DNA of 64,000 bases, from positions 3,534,001 through 3,598,000 of the forward strand of contig NZ_CP010802.1 in assembly GCF_001278055.1 (NCBI RefSeq), written 5' to 3'. Origin of the DNA: Desulfuromonas soudanensis (GTDB lineage: Bacteria; Desulfobacterota; Desulfuromonadia; Desulfuromonadales; WTL). The notes beneath the pieces are model-generated. The model saw only the letters and a program-made list of their open reading frames with translations, was not told the DNA's origin and searched no databases. This document shows positions 1-8,985 of this stretch, one piece after another; position 1 is the first letter of the stretch, and every line of letters begins with the position of its first letter. A program made the position numbers and the translations under genes.

Positions 1-471
1 GGGTCCCTGATCACCGCCAACTACGGGTATCTGCGGAGCAAGATCGTCCAGGATCTGCTGATCGGCAACGAACCGTCCCAGGCCAACATTGAAGCCGAGG
101 ATGTCGATTACCTGCAACGGGTGCAGACGGTGTCCGTCGGCATCCAATGGCAGATCGTCCAAAAACTGCTCCTGCGGACCGAAGGGCGCCACATCCGCTC
201 CCGGGCCTACTTCGACCCGCAATTCAGCTCCACCTTTTCGACCTTTTCCAATTTCCCCCCCGGCGCCATTGCCGCCGACTCCACCGGGCTGCGCGAGCTG
301 ACCGAGCTCAACATCGAGCAAAACGGCCTGTCGGCCGGCTTCGATTGGACCCTGGTGAAGGGTTGGGATATTGCCGGAACCTACACCTACGACGCCTACG
401 ACGACCGCACCAACGGACTCTACGAAGGAAAAGTCCAAACTTATCTGGCCAACCTGTCGAGGAGCTGGTAA
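1..471 (+). CDS. outer-membrane beta-barrel protein, C-terminal part
   Basis: An open frame enters from the left edge and ends at TAA 469-471, giving 156 residues. The translation alternates polar and hydrophobic residues in strand-like stretches with Asp/Asn/Gly turns, and the last residue is Trp (ending LANLSRSW). A terminal aromatic residue is the usual signal for outer-membrane barrel assembly. The N-terminal part lies outside the window, so a TonB-dependent receptor, a porin or a decaheme-associated barrel cannot be told apart. It is followed 45 bases later by a periplasmic binding protein on the same strand, which may mean co-transcription. Confidence 0.7.
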   Translation, partial: GSLITANYGYLRSKIVQDLLIGNEPSQANIEAEDVDYLQRVQTVSVGIQWQIVQKLLLRTEGRHIRSRAYFDPQFSSTFSTFSNFPPGAIAADSTGLRELTELNIEQNGLSAGFDWTLVKGWDIAGTYTYDAYDDRTNGLYEGKVQTYLANLSRSW

Positions 472-516
472 TCTGCCTCGTGGCACGTCAACCCCTGCTC
501 TCCCTGGACAGTGACC

Positions 517-1479
517 ATGAACTATAAAATTCATTTTTTGTCCGCCTTCTTCCTGGCGCTCATGCTCCTCCCGGCCGTCCCGGCGAGTGCGGGGCCGCAG
601 ATCGTGGCTGTCATCATCCCCGGCGATCTCCCCCGCTACGGCGAGGCCCATGCCGCTTTCCTCAAGATCCTCGAAAGCGGCGGGTATGGCGAGGACAAGG
701 TCAAGGTCTTTGTCCAGAAACCGAATGCGGACCGGATGTCGATTACCAACAGCCTGCGGCGGGCCTCCTCGGCCGGCGCCGACCTCTTCATCACCTACGG
801 CGGCGCGGCGACAGACGGAGCGGCCCAGGAAGCGAAGAAATCCGTCGTCCTCTTCGCCGACGTCTATGACCCCGTCGGGCTGGGGATCGTCAATACCCTC
901 AGCGCCCCCGGCGTCAACCGCAGCGGCGCCAGCAGCATGATCCCGATGGCGCCCCTTCTCGAGGCTCTGTCGGCCATCGTCCCGGGTAAGAAAATCGGCG
1001 TTCTCTACAGCGGCGACGACAAGGATTCGGTCCTGCAGGTCCAGGAGTTCCAGACTCTTGCCCAAAAGCTCGGTTTCTCCCTCCTCAAGCAGGATGTGGG
1101 AACCCCCCAGGAGGCAGCCGGTGCCGTCGGCAAACTGGCAGGGGAAGCCGATGTCCTCTTTCTCTCCAATAGCCTGATGATCGGCACCAGGACCCAGGAG
1201 CTCCTCGCCCTGGCTTCCGCCAAGAAACTTCCGGTGATTTCCCAGATCCCCGGCCTGGCCGAGCAGGGCGCGCTCATCAACCTGGAAGCCGATCCCGATG
1301 AACAGGGGAAGCTCCTGGGGGTCCACACCCTGCAGGTGCTCGGCGGGCAGAAGGCCTTCATCCTTCCCGTCCGTTCGCCGAAAAAGATGGCGCTGGTCAT
1401 CAATCTCAAGACCGCCGGCGCCCTCGGGCTGAGTGTGCCGGCAAAAACTCTCGCCGCCGCCACCCGCGTCGTCCGCTGA
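517..1479 (+). CDS. periplasmic ABC-type substrate-binding protein (PF04392 family)
   Basis: The protein has 320 residues from ATG 517; an in-frame GTG at 511 is the alternative start. The first 26 residues form a clear Sec signal peptide ending ASAG. The rest matches the ABC_sub_bind (PF04392, TrpX-like) fold, with two Rossmann-like lobes: IPGDLPRYGEAH near the start, LFITYGGAATDGAA in lobe one, and IGVLYSGDDKDS opening lobe two. No permease or ATPase gene is next to it, so an import role is not supported here. It is followed 30 bases later by a chemoreceptor, so ligand presentation to that receptor is a reasonable inference. The family call is firm; the ligand is unknown. Confidence 0.8.
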   Translation: MNYKIHFLSAFFLALMLLPAVPASAGPQIVAVIIPGDLPRYGEAHAAFLKILESGGYGEDKVKVFVQKPNADRMSITNSLRRASSAGADLFITYGGAATDGAAQEAKKSVVLFADVYDPVGLGIVNTLSAPGVNRSGASSMIPMAPLLEALSAIVPGKKIGVLYSGDDKDSVLQVQEFQTLAQKLGFSLLKQDVGTPQEAAGAVGKLAGEADVLFLSNSLMIGTRTQELLALASAKKLPVISQIPGLAEQGALINLEADPDEQGKLLGVHTLQVLGGQKAFILPVRSPKKMALVINLKTAGALGLSVPAKTLAAATRVVR

Positions 1480-1509
1480 GGTCATCATCGAAGAAAAGGG
1501 CCTGATGCC

Positions 1510-3864
1510 ATGAACACATTGAAACTGCGCTGGAAAATTCTTCTTGCCCTTATCGGCCTCTCCGTCACCCCGATGATCGTCACGCTGGTTCTCATCTCCG
1601 GCCTGACCGACGACCTGATCCAGCGGGACATGAGCCAGCTCGCCGAGAGGACAGGTAATTTTGCCGAGCGCAGCACCGCCTCGTCGCAACGGGAGAACGC
1701 CAACTACATCGATCTTCTCTGCAGCAATACCGACGTGGTCAACGCCACCTACTACGCGACCCTGACCCAGGACGTCGACCAGCTCTCCGAACTCATCGTC
1801 CAGGCCCGCGCGCGTTACGACTTCGATCTCCTCGAGGTTCGCGGCACCGGCGGAGGGCGCCTGCTGCGCGTCGGTCGCGAGGGCCTGTCTCTCGACGAAA
1901 CCGTCGGGGCGGACCAGCTCCCGGCAAGCGGCGAAGCCAGCAGTGCCATCGGCGCCTTTGCCGGCCGACTCTCGATCATCGTCACCTCCCCGATCATGCT
2001 GCAGAATCAACCCATCGGCACCATGGTCGGGGTCACCCTCCTCGATGACGGATTCGCCTCCCGCCTCAAGACCCTGAGCGGCACCGAAGTCGCCTTTTTC
2101 AACGAAAGCGGCATCGTCGCCAGCTCCCTGGCCGGCCTCAGGGACCTCGATCCGGGAAGAGCCATGGACCTGCAGACGGTGGAGGTCGACGGCAAATCCT
2201 ACGCTCTCTACAGCAAACCCCTCGGCAGCGAAGGCCAGGGGGTGATTCTTGCCCTCGACCGCCAGTCCGAGCAGGAGTCCCGCGCATCGATCCGCCGGGT
2301 CCTCTTCATCCTTGCCGCTATCGTCGCCGCTCTCGCCCTGATCGTCGGGCTGACCTTCTCCCGGGGACTGATCCGGCCCCTGACGGCGGTGGTCGACAAT
2401 CTCAAGGAAATCGCCGACGGCGAAGGGGATCTCACCCGCACCCTGGCCGTCACCTCCCAGGACGAGGTGGGCGATCTGGCAATCACCTTCAACCGCTTTA
2501 TCCTCCGTTTGCGGGAGATGGTCCAGCGTATCCGGGCCGTGACTGCCGACGTCAACGGCGCCACGGAAAAGATCCGCACCTCCTCGGGAGAGGTGGCCAG
2601 AGGAGCCGCCAGCCAGGCCAGCGCCCTCGAAGAGTCTTTTACCGCCATCCAGGGGATCGACGCGACGGCGACGGCCGTGGCGGGAAAGATCGGCTCCCTT
2701 CTCGAGGCGGCCGAGGAAAGTTCGGCGGCAACGCTGGAGCTCGGCGCCTCGACCTCGGAAATCGCCGAGCAGATGGAGCGCCTCTTTGCCACCGTCGACG
2801 AGGTCTCCAGCAGCATCAACGAGATGTCCGTCACCAGCCAGCAGATCACCGAAAACGTCGGCATCCTCTCCTCCTCCACCGAAGTCACCGCCTCCTCGAT
2901 CATCGAAATGGACTCCTCGATCAAGGAGATCGAGGAGAACGCCGAACGGACCAACCTCCTTTCGGAGGCCGCAGCCAAGGACGCCCAGCGCGGCAAGGAA
3001 GCCGTCGACCAGACCATCGAAGGGATCGAAGCGATCCGCACCATGGTCGACCGCGCCGGAACGGCGATTCAGGAACTCGGCAAGCAGTCCCACTCCATAG
3101 GCAAGATCCTCACCGTCATCGACGAAGTCGCCGACCAGACCGGGCTCCTCTCCCTCAATGCGGCGATTATTGCCGCCCAGGCCGGCGAGCACGGCAAGGG
3201 CTTCGCCGTGGTCGCCAGCGAAATCCGCAATCTCGCCGACCGTACGGCGATTTCGACGCGGGAGATCTCCACCATCATCGACAACCTCCAGAAGGGAACC
3301 CGCGACGCCGTGGCGGCGATGCAGGCGGGGAGCGAACGGGTCCACCAGGAGGCCTCCCGCAGCAAGGAGACGGTCGGCGCACTCGATCAGATTCGCACCA
3401 GTACCCTCAACGCCACTCACCAGGTCCGCAGCATCGTCCGGGCGACCCAGGAACAGGCCCGGGGGAGCAAGCAGATCACCAATTCGATCAACCAGATCGC
3501 ATCGATGCTCGGCCAGATCTCCACCGCCGTCCGCCAGCAGACCGACGGTACCCGGCAGCTGGCCAAAGCCGCCGAGGCGATGAAGGAGATCGCCTCCCAC
3601 GTCAAGCTCAGCACCGGCGAGCAAACCAAGGGGAGCAAGCATATCGCCGAAAACATGCAGAGGATCCAGCAGATGGTCGAGTCCATCGACAGCGCCACCG
3701 GCGAGCAGACCCGCCGCAACCGCCAGGTCATCGAGGCGGTCTCGCAGATCCGGCACATCGCCGAGGCCAACAGCGGCCGGGCCGTCGAACTCGACCAGGT
3801 GGTCGACGCCCTCTCCCTGCAGGCGGCCGAACTCACCCGGGAAATGGGCGCCTTCAAGGCCTGA
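1510..3864 (+). CDS. methyl-accepting chemotaxis protein
   Basis: The protein has 784 residues. A first membrane helix lies at about residues 10-31, followed by a periplasmic sensor of about 230 residues (Cache-like by length and position), a second helix at about 262-285, a HAMP segment to about 340, and a long coiled-coil signalling domain. The hairpin tip at about 540-565 reads GLLSLNAAIIAAQAGEHGKG; the usual Glu after NAAI is Ile here and Arg after AA is Gln. The tip should contact CheW/CheA in a polar array. It directly follows a periplasmic binding-protein gene on the same strand with a 30-base gap. No other che genes are in view. Confidence 0.92.
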   Translation: MNTLKLRWKILLALIGLSVTPMIVTLVLISGLTDDLIQRDMSQLAERTGNFAERSTASSQRENANYIDLLCSNTDVVNATYYATLTQDVDQLSELIVQARARYDFDLLEVRGTGGGRLLRVGREGLSLDETVGADQLPASGEASSAIGAFAGRLSIIVTSPIMLQNQPIGTMVGVTLLDDGFASRLKTLSGTEVAFFNESGIVASSLAGLRDLDPGRAMDLQTVEVDGKSYALYSKPLGSEGQGVILALDRQSEQESRASIRRVLFILAAIVAALALIVGLTFSRGLIRPLTAVVDNLKEIADGEGDLTRTLAVTSQDEVGDLAITFNRFILRLREMVQRIRAVTADVNGATEKIRTSSGEVARGAASQASALEESFTAIQGIDATATAVAGKIGSLLEAAEESSAATLELGASTSEIAEQMERLFATVDEVSSSINEMSVTSQQITENVGILSSSTEVTASSIIEMDSSIKEIEENAERTNLLSEAAAKDAQRGKEAVDQTIEGIEAIRTMVDRAGTAIQELGKQSHSIGKILTVIDEVADQTGLLSLNAAIIAAQAGEHGKGFAVVASEIRNLADRTAISTREISTIIDNLQKGTRDAVAAMQAGSERVHQEASRSKETVGALDQIRTSTLNATHQVRSIVRATQEQARGSKQITNSINQIASMLGQISTAVRQQTDGTRQLAKAAEAMKEIASHVKLSTGEQTKGSKHIAENMQRIQQMVESIDSATGEQTRRNRQVIEAVSQIRHIAEANSGRAVELDQVVDALSLQAAELTREMGAFKA

Positions 3865-3927
3865 GCGAACAATTCGCCAAACCCGGGTCCGACTCCGTGC
3901 AACGACCCCCTTGAGTCAGGAACGACC

Positions 3928-5073
3928 ATGACCAGAACACTGCGCACCGCAACCCTCCTCGTGCACCAGGGGCGCGACCGCGACCCGGCCACCGGCGCCG
4001 CCGTCGTCCCCATCTATCCCGCCTCGACCTATCATCACACCGCCGGAAAACCGGGGGAGTACGACTACGCCCGCAGCGGCAACCCGAGTCGCGACCAGGT
4101 CGAAGAGGCGATCGCTCTCCTCGAGGGGGGTGTCCGGGGCTTTGCCTACCCTTCGGGGATGGCGGCCATCGGCAGCGCCCTGGCTCTGCTCAAGAGCGGC
4201 GATCACCTGATCGCCCCCGACGACCTCTACGGCGGGTCCTACCGCTATCTCTCCACGGTCCTTCCCCAACAGGGGATCGAAGCGAGTTTCGTCGACGTCA
4301 CCGACCTCGAGGCCGTCGCCGCCGCCATCCGCCCCCGGACCCGGGCGATCTTTCTCGAAACCCCCTCCAACCCCCTCTTCAAGATCACCGACCTGCGGGG
4401 AATCGCCGCCCTGGCCCGGGAGAGGGGTCTGCTCACCCTTCTCGACAACACCTTCATGACGCCGCTGCTGCAGCGCCCGCTCGATCTCGGCATCGACATC
4501 GCCATCCACAGCGCCACCAAATTTCTCGGCGGCCACAGCGACCTTCTCGCCGGCCTGGCGACCACCGCCGACCCCGAAATCGCCCGGCGTCTCAAATTTT
4601 TTCACAACGCCTTCGGCGCCGTCCTCTCCCCCTTCGACTCCTTTCTCCTTTCCCGGGGGATCAAGACCCTCAAGCTGCGCCTCGAGGCCGGACAGCAGGG
4701 AGCCCAGATCCTCGCCGAGCGCCTTCAGGCGCATCCGGCGGTGGCCCGCGTCTATTATCCGGGGCTTGAGGGATTTGCCGGCCGGGATCTCCATTTTTCC
4801 CAGGCCGCCGGCGCCGGCGCCGTCCTCTCCTTCGAACTCAAGGAGCGAAAGGGGATCGTCCCGCTCCTGGAGAGGGTGCAGCTGCCGATCATCGCCCCGA
4901 GCCTCGGCGGGGTCGAAACGATCCTCACCCACTGCTGGTCCATGTCCCACGCCGCCATTCCGGCCTCGGTCAAAGAACAGCTAGGTATCCGCGAGACGCT
5001 GGTGCGGATTTCGACGGGAATCGAGGACCCCGAGGATCTCTGGGACGATCTCGAGGCCGCCCTCGCTCCGTGA
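3928..5073 (+). CDS. PLP-dependent trans-sulfuration enzyme (cystathionine gamma-synthase/lyase family)
   Basis: The protein has 381 residues, the normal length for the Cys/Met metabolism PLP family (PF01053). Visible motifs are YDYARSGNPSRDQVE (PLP phosphate and substrate region), LLDNTFMTP with the cofactor-binding Asp, SATKFLGGHSD with the Schiff-base Lys, and the C-terminal PSLGGVETIL and RISTGIED signatures. These support cystathionine gamma-synthase, gamma-lyase or O-acetylhomoserine thiol-lyase. Placement just ahead of metX favours a role in methionine or cysteine synthesis, but the SAM riboswitch lies downstream of this gene, so it controls metX and not this gene. Exact substrate preference cannot be read from the sequence. 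Confidence 0.88.
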   Translation: MTRTLRTATLLVHQGRDRDPATGAAVVPIYPASTYHHTAGKPGEYDYARSGNPSRDQVEEAIALLEGGVRGFAYPSGMAAIGSALALLKSGDHLIAPDDLYGGSYRYLSTVLPQQGIEASFVDVTDLEAVAAAIRPRTRAIFLETPSNPLFKITDLRGIAALARERGLLTLLDNTFMTPLLQRPLDLGIDIAIHSATKFLGGHSDLLAGLATTADPEIARRLKFFHNAFGAVLSPFDSFLLSRGIKTLKLRLEAGQQGAQILAERLQAHPAVARVYYPGLEGFAGRDLHFSQAAGAGAVLSFELKERKGIVPLLERVQLPIIAPSLGGVETILTHCWSMSHAAIPASVKEQLGIRETLVRISTGIEDPEDLWDDLEAALAP

Positions 5074-5152
5074 AGGACGGCAGCCGTCTAATCCGATTGA
5101 CTTTTTCCCGGGATTCCGTTAAGTTCGCCCCTACAATCAAATAGCGCAACGT

Positions 5153-5262
5153 CTTTATCAAGAGTGGTGGAGGGAAAAGGCCCTGTGAAACCACAGCAAC
5201 CGATCCGCGTCCTGCGGATGCCAGGTGCTAATTCCTGCCCGAGATCCAGGGGCAAGATGAGG
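5153..5262 (+). promoter_or_regulatory. SAM-I (S-box) riboswitch aptamer upstream of metX
   Basis: The conserved S-box core is present: CTTTATCAAGAG followed by GGTGGAGGGA, then AGCAACC and GGTGCTAATTCCTGCC. P1 can be drawn between 5153-5159 (CTTTATC) and 5256-5262 (GATGAGG) with Watson-Crick and G-U pairs. P3 uses GATCCGC/GCGGAT, and P4 pairs TGCCC with GGGCA. The order of helices matches the SAM-I class. Bound S-adenosylmethionine should stabilise P1 and favour the terminator at 5299-5335, switching metX off. A weak promoter candidate lies at 5097-5125 (TTGACT, then TAAGTT after 17 bases). Confidence 0.9.
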
Positions 5263-5298
5263 GCGGAGTCTGGCAGATACGTCTCCTGGTATCCAAAA

Positions 5299-5335
5299 GG
5301 CCCCTTCCCGTCATCTATGGGAAGGGGCCTTTTTT
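5299..5335 (+). terminator. intrinsic terminator of the metX riboswitch expression platform
   Basis: An 11-bp perfect GC-rich stem (5299-5309 with 5319-5329), a 9-base loop and a run of T starting at 5330. It sits between the SAM aptamer and metX on the same strand, which is the normal arrangement for transcriptional attenuation. Confidence 0.93.
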
Positions 5336-5413
5336 ATTTTCACCCCGCCAGGGGCACCGATCGACTTCAGGACAGAAGCAGAAAAAACCCCCACCAGGCA
5401 AAGGGCCGGAGCA

Positions 5414-6526
5414 TTGAACGGATCCGTCGGTATCGTCAAAACCGAATACGCCGAGTTCGACGTCGAACTGCAGCTCGAGAGCGGCCGCCTTCTCGGGCCG
5501 GTCACCCTCGCCTACGAGACCTACGGCACCCTCAATGCCGAGCGCAGCAACGCCATCCTGGTGACCCACGCCTGGACCGGCGATGCCCACGCCGCCGGGC
5601 GCTACCATGAGGATGACCGCAAGTCCGGCTGGTGGGACGACATGATCGGCCCCGGCAAGGTCCTCGACACCGAGCGTTATTTCGTTGTCTGTTCCAACGT
5701 CATCGGCTCCTGCAAGGGGTCCACCGGACCGACGAGCATCAATCCCCGCACCGACAAACCGTATAATCTCGCCTTTCCCGTCGTCATGGTCCGCGACATG
5801 GTGCGCGCCCAGAAGCTCCTCGTCGACCGCCTCGGCCTCCCTTCGCTCCTCACCGTCATCGGCGGCAGCATGGGAGCGATGCAGGCCCTCGAGTGGGGGA
5901 TACTCTATCCGGAGATGGTCCGCTCCATCATCCCCATCGCCGGCACCGGGCGCACCTCGCCCATGTCCATCTCCCTCAACGCCGTGGCCCGCCAGGCGAT
6001 CTTCAACGATCCGATGTGGAAGAAGGGGAACTACCGCCCCGAGCACCCTCCGGCCGACGGACTCGCCCTGGCCCGCGCCGTAGGGCACATCTCCTTCCTC
6101 TCCGACGCCTCCATGCACCTCAAGTTCGGCCGCCGCTTCTCCGCCCGCGACGGGATGTTCGACTTCTTCGGCCAGTTCGAGGTCGAGCGCTATCTCGAGT
6201 ACAACGGCGCCAGCTTCGTCGAGCGCTTCGACACCAACGCCTTTCTTTACCTGGCCAAGGCTCTCGACCTCTACGACGCGGCCTGGAATTTTGACGGTCT
6301 CGAGGACGCCCTGGACCACCTCCGGTGCCCGTCCCTGTGGTTCGCCTTCACCTCCGACTGGCTCTATCCGCCGCAGCAGACCGAACAGGTCACGGAGATC
6401 CTTGCCCGCCTCGGCAAATCCGTCGCCTACCACCTGATCGATTCGGACTACGGTCACGACTCCTTCCTCGTCGAACCGGAGAAGTTCACCCCCTTCATCG
6501 TCGCCTTTCTCGATCGACTCGGCTAA
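5414..6526 (+). CDS. metX: homoserine O-acetyltransferase
   Basis: The protein has 370 residues from a TTG start at 5414; an AG-rich stretch (AAAGGGCCGGAG) precedes it and no better ATG fits the family N-terminus. It is an alpha/beta hydrolase of the MetX type. The nucleophile elbow is [12 protein letters not shown] at about residue 150, the acid is in SDWLYPP near 314, and the His is in DYGHDSFL near 347. It transfers acetyl from acetyl-CoA to L-homoserine, the first committed step of methionine synthesis. Control by the upstream SAM riboswitch is strongly supported by the leader. No metW follows it here, unlike many proteobacteria. Confidence 0.93.
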   Translation: MNGSVGIVKTEYAEFDVELQLESGRLLGPVTLAYETYGTLNAERSNAILVTHAWTGDAHAAGRYHEDDRKSGWWDDMIGPGKVLDTERYFVVCSNVIGSCKGSTGPTSINPRTDKPYNLAFPVVMVRDMVRAQKLLVDRLGLPSLLTVIGGSMGAMQALEWGILYPEMVRSIIPIAGTGRTSPMSISLNAVARQAIFNDPMWKKGNYRPEHPPADGLALARAVGHISFLSDASMHLKFGRRFSARDGMFDFFGQFEVERYLEYNGASFVERFDTNAFLYLAKALDLYDAAWNFDGLEDALDHLRCPSLWFAFTSDWLYPPQQTEQVTEILARLGKSVAYHLIDSDYGHDSFLVEPEKFTPFIVAFLDRLG

Positions 6527-6530
6527 CAAC

Positions 6531-6825
6531 AAAACCTTCAACGCCGAGACGCGGAGAAGGCAGAGAGCGCAGAGAATATTCCCGAGCGAGGGTTGGCTCT
6601 TGCCTCTTCTCCCTCAGGTTGTCCGCATCGGAATGGCTTATATTCCAGGCGGGGCACAAAAAAAGAGCGGTACCTGCCGGCTCCGCCCTGCTCCTCATTC
6701 GTCAATGGCCCTTCAATGGGAATTGCGCCGGAATCCTTCGCTCCCCCTGAGCACAGGAAATCCGGTCAAAGTCCTCTCCCGCACTTTTTCTCTGCACCTC
6801 CCCGCCTCTGCGTCAAACCTTTCGA
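6531..6825 (+). repeat. MITE-like repeat with imperfect inverted ends
   Basis: The left end (AAAACCTTCAACGCCGAGAC and on through CGCAGAG) is mirrored by the right end at about 6788-6825 (TCTCTGC...CTCTGCGTCAAACCTTTC) as an imperfect inverted repeat of about 35 bp. The interior has no convincing gene; the short frames here lack codon bias and starts. The element fills the whole gap between metX and the small gene at 6834. Strand is arbitrary. Confidence 0.55.
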
Positions 6826-6833
6826 TTGACTTC

Positions 6834-7016
6834 TCAATCCCCCTCTTCATCGACGCCGAAGAGATCGAGCTGGGAGAATTTGTGCTCGACGATCTTGAAG
6901 GGGCGATGGAGATAGCGGGGGCAGTCGAGAACGTGCAATCCCTCGAGCTGTTTGCAGGTGCGCAGGCATTTGGCGCACAGGACGTTATATTTCTGCACCT
7001 TGATCTCTTTGCCCAT
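6834..7016 (-). CDS. small conserved cysteine-rich protein
   Basis: The protein has 60 residues, ATG at 7016, preceded by a GGGG-containing Shine-Dalgarno-like stretch. Four Cys are arranged as LCAKCLRTCKQ and, later, LDCPR, which could bind a metal, followed by a charged C-terminus ending in an acidic tail. It lies 71 bases downstream of mnmH on the same strand and could be its operon partner. I do not assign a function; the Cys spacing suggests a zinc or iron-sulfur site. Confidence 0.6.
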   Translation of the reverse strand: MGKEIKVQKYNVLCAKCLRTCKQLEGLHVLDCPRYLHRPFKIVEHKFSQLDLFGVDEEGD

Positions 7017-7087
7017 GGTCCCCTGCCGCCCTGGAATTTATCCCTGAGTCATTGTCGCCGAACCGGCCGCCGAAAGTAAAGGAGCCC

Positions 7088-8137
7088 TCAGAGCGTCCCC
7101 TTGAGGACCGCTTCGATCGCCGTGCGCAGTCGCCGCACCCCTTCCTCCTCCGGTTCGATGTCGATCTCGATGCGCCGCTCGGGGCGGGTGTGCCGATAGA
7201 GGGGGTCATAGTAGAGGACCATCAGGTCGCGCACAAGCTCCTGCCAGCGCCCGGCTTCGAGGAGCCCAAGGAGACGCTCGACGGTCTCGGCGCCGAGGCG
7301 CTGACGCAGGGCGTTGAGCGGAGCAATGAAGGACGGCTTGAGATCGTCGACGGCGGGATAGTCGTCGAGGGTGACCTGCACCCGGTAGTCGAGGGAGGCG
7401 TTGATCCAGAGGGTCGTCTCCTGCTGCAGGGACTCGAAGACGCGGGGGGGGACGACCAGACGACCGATGTGCTTGCTCTCCCCTTCGGCCAGGGCATAGC
7501 CGTCCGCGGGGACCTGCCGCAGGGCCTCCCACAGCCGGGTTTCGAAGGTCTTCTGCGTCGGCTGGTTCTGCAGGCCGAGGCCTCCGAAGGCGCTGCCGCG
7601 GTGATGGGCCAGCCCCTCGAGATCGATGACCGGGTACCCTTCCTCCCGCAGGCGCAGCAGCAGCCGGGTCTTGCCGACCCCGGTGAGCCCCCGCAGCACC
7701 AGAAGCCGTCCCCAGCGCCCCTCCTCGAAAAAGGAGCGCACCTCGGCGCGAAAGGCCTTGTGTCCGCCGATGAGCTGGCGGGCGGGAATTCCGGCGAAGT
7801 CGAGAAAAGTGGTCAGGGCGCGGCTGCGCATCCCCCCACGCCAGCAGAAGACCACCACCGGAGGACGCCGTCCCGCCAGGGCCTCCTCGATCCGGGCGAT
7901 CATCGCCGGAAGACGGGGCGCCACCAGTTCCACGGCGAGGCGCTTTGCCGCCCGCTTCCCCTCGACCTTGTACAGGGTCCCGACACGCGCCCGCTCGGCA
8001 TCGTCGAAGATCGGCACATTGACGGCGCCGGGGATGGTCCCCTCGGCAAATTCCGCCGGACTGCGGGCGTCGATGAGGAGTGCGCCGAGGTCGCGCAGGG
8101 CAAGGGCCTGGTGGAGATCGATGGTCAGGTGGGACAT
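7088..8137 (-). CDS. mnmH: tRNA 2-selenouridine synthase
   Basis: The protein has 349 residues from ATG 8137. An N-terminal rhodanese domain carries the catalytic Cys at about residue 98 (VVFCWRGGMRSRA). A P-loop domain follows with GLTGVGKT at 150-157. This two-domain order is specific to MnmH (SelU, YbbB), which converts 2-thiouridine at the tRNA wobble base to 2-selenouridine via a geranylated intermediate. The frame stays open upstream to 8374, but that extension is antisense to the tRNA gene and is rejected. The gene implies selenophosphate synthesis elsewhere in the genome. It is transcribed divergently from the fMet tRNA. Confidence 0.93.
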   Translation of the reverse strand: MSHLTIDLHQALALRDLGALLIDARSPAEFAEGTIPGAVNVPIFDDAERARVGTLYKVEGKRAAKRLAVELVAPRLPAMIARIEEALAGRRPPVVVFCWRGGMRSRALTTFLDFAGIPARQLIGGHKAFRAEVRSFFEEGRWGRLLVLRGLTGVGKTRLLLRLREEGYPVIDLEGLAHHRGSAFGGLGLQNQPTQKTFETRLWEALRQVPADGYALAEGESKHIGRLVVPPRVFESLQQETTLWINASLDYRVQVTLDDYPAVDDLKPSFIAPLNALRQRLGAETVERLLGLLEAGRWQELVRDLMVLYYDPLYRHTRPERRIEIDIEPEEEGVRRLRTAIEAVLKGTL

Positions 8138-8258
8138 GGGAAAGGGACACCGGGGGGGAAAGGGTTTGTTTCTTGCCCGGTTATACCGGAAAAGCGCCGC
8201 AGACACAAGGGCCTTCCCCGGCAAGGGGGGTTCAGCCAAAGAAATCGTGTTTTGAGGG

Positions 8259-8287
8259 TTGACATCGGCCAGGCGATGCCCTATAGT
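8259..8287 (+). promoter_or_regulatory. sigma70 promoter of the initiator tRNA gene
   Basis: TTGACA at 8259-8264 and TATAGT at 8282-8287 are separated by exactly 17 bases, and the tRNA starts 13 bases after the -10 box. This is close to the consensus, as expected for a highly expressed stable RNA. Confidence 0.9.
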
Positions 8288-8300
8288 CTGCCTTCCCTGT

Positions 8301-8377
<77 letters not shown>

Positions 8378-8387
8378 AAAAACATCA

Positions 8388-8417
8388 AGGACCGGCCATC
8401 AGGCCGGTCCTTTTTTT
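8388..8417 (+). terminator. intrinsic terminator after tRNA-fMet
   Basis: Stem AAGGACCGGCC/GGCCGGTCC with a short loop at 8399-8401 and seven T residues. It also lies just past the stop of the minus-strand receiver gene (8416), but the T tract is on the plus strand, so it mainly ends the tRNA transcript. Confidence 0.9.
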
Positions 8418-8985
8418 ATCCACCCTCCTCCGGGGTGCCGACACCGCAGTCGCGCAGCAGGTCCTTGATCTCCCCCTCGGAGAGCTCCTCGACCCTGAAG
8501 CTGCCGTCGGCATTCTTCTCCGGAACGGTGACCCCCGGCTGAAGCCTTTCGGCCTGCTTCAACCGATATTCCTCCCCCCGCACCTGCGACAGCAACCGAC
8601 GGTTTTCCATGTCCATATCGTACCGTTCGATCCCCGAACGGATTGCCATGCGCAGTTCCACGTCGTTCCACGGCTTGATGAGAAAACGGTAGATCTCTCC
8701 GCCGTTGACCGCCCGCATCGCCCCGTCGAGACTGGCATGACCGGTCAGCATGATCCGCACCGTTTCCGGGGCGCGCAAGCTGGCCAGGGACAGAAATTCC
8801 GAACCGGTCATGCCGGGCATCCGCTCATCGGAGACGACCACCTTGAATCGCACCTCCTTGAGGAGTGCCAGGGCCTCCTCGCCGCTGCTGGCCGTCTGCA
8901 CCTCCCAATCCTCGTCGATCAGTGCCCGCTGCAGTGCCTTGAGTACGTTTGCCTCGTCATCGACGAGTAGAATGGCATTGCTCAT
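8416..8985 (-). CDS. stand-alone response regulator receiver
   Basis: The protein has 189 residues. It starts with a canonical CheY-like receiver: the acidic pair in LLVDDE, phospho-acceptor Asp 53 in VVSDERMPGM, Thr in IMLTGH, and Lys 104 in RFLIKPW. After about residue 120 there is a coiled, charged tail of about 65 residues with no recognised output domain. The stretch GEIYRFLIKPWNDVEL closely resembles the receiver of the HD-GYP regulator encoded next to it (GEIFRFLSKPWDDAEL), which suggests a duplicated receiver that lost or never had the HD-GYP domain. It could share the histidine kinase encoded upstream. Confidence 0.88.
   Translation of the reverse strand: MSNAILLVDDEANVLKALQRALIDEDWEVQTASSGEEALALLKEVRFKVVVSDERMPGMTGSEFLSLASLRAPETVRIMLTGHASLDGAMRAVNGGEIYRFLIKPWNDVELRMAIRSGIERYDMDMENRRLLSQVRGEEYRLKQAERLQPGVTVPEKNADGSFRVEELSEGEIKDLLRDCGVGTPEEGG

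Noticed and set aside
5132..5137. TACAAT as the -10 box of the metX leader
   Set aside because: A good -10 by itself, but no -35 at a suitable distance; the TTGACT at 5097 is too far (29 bases).
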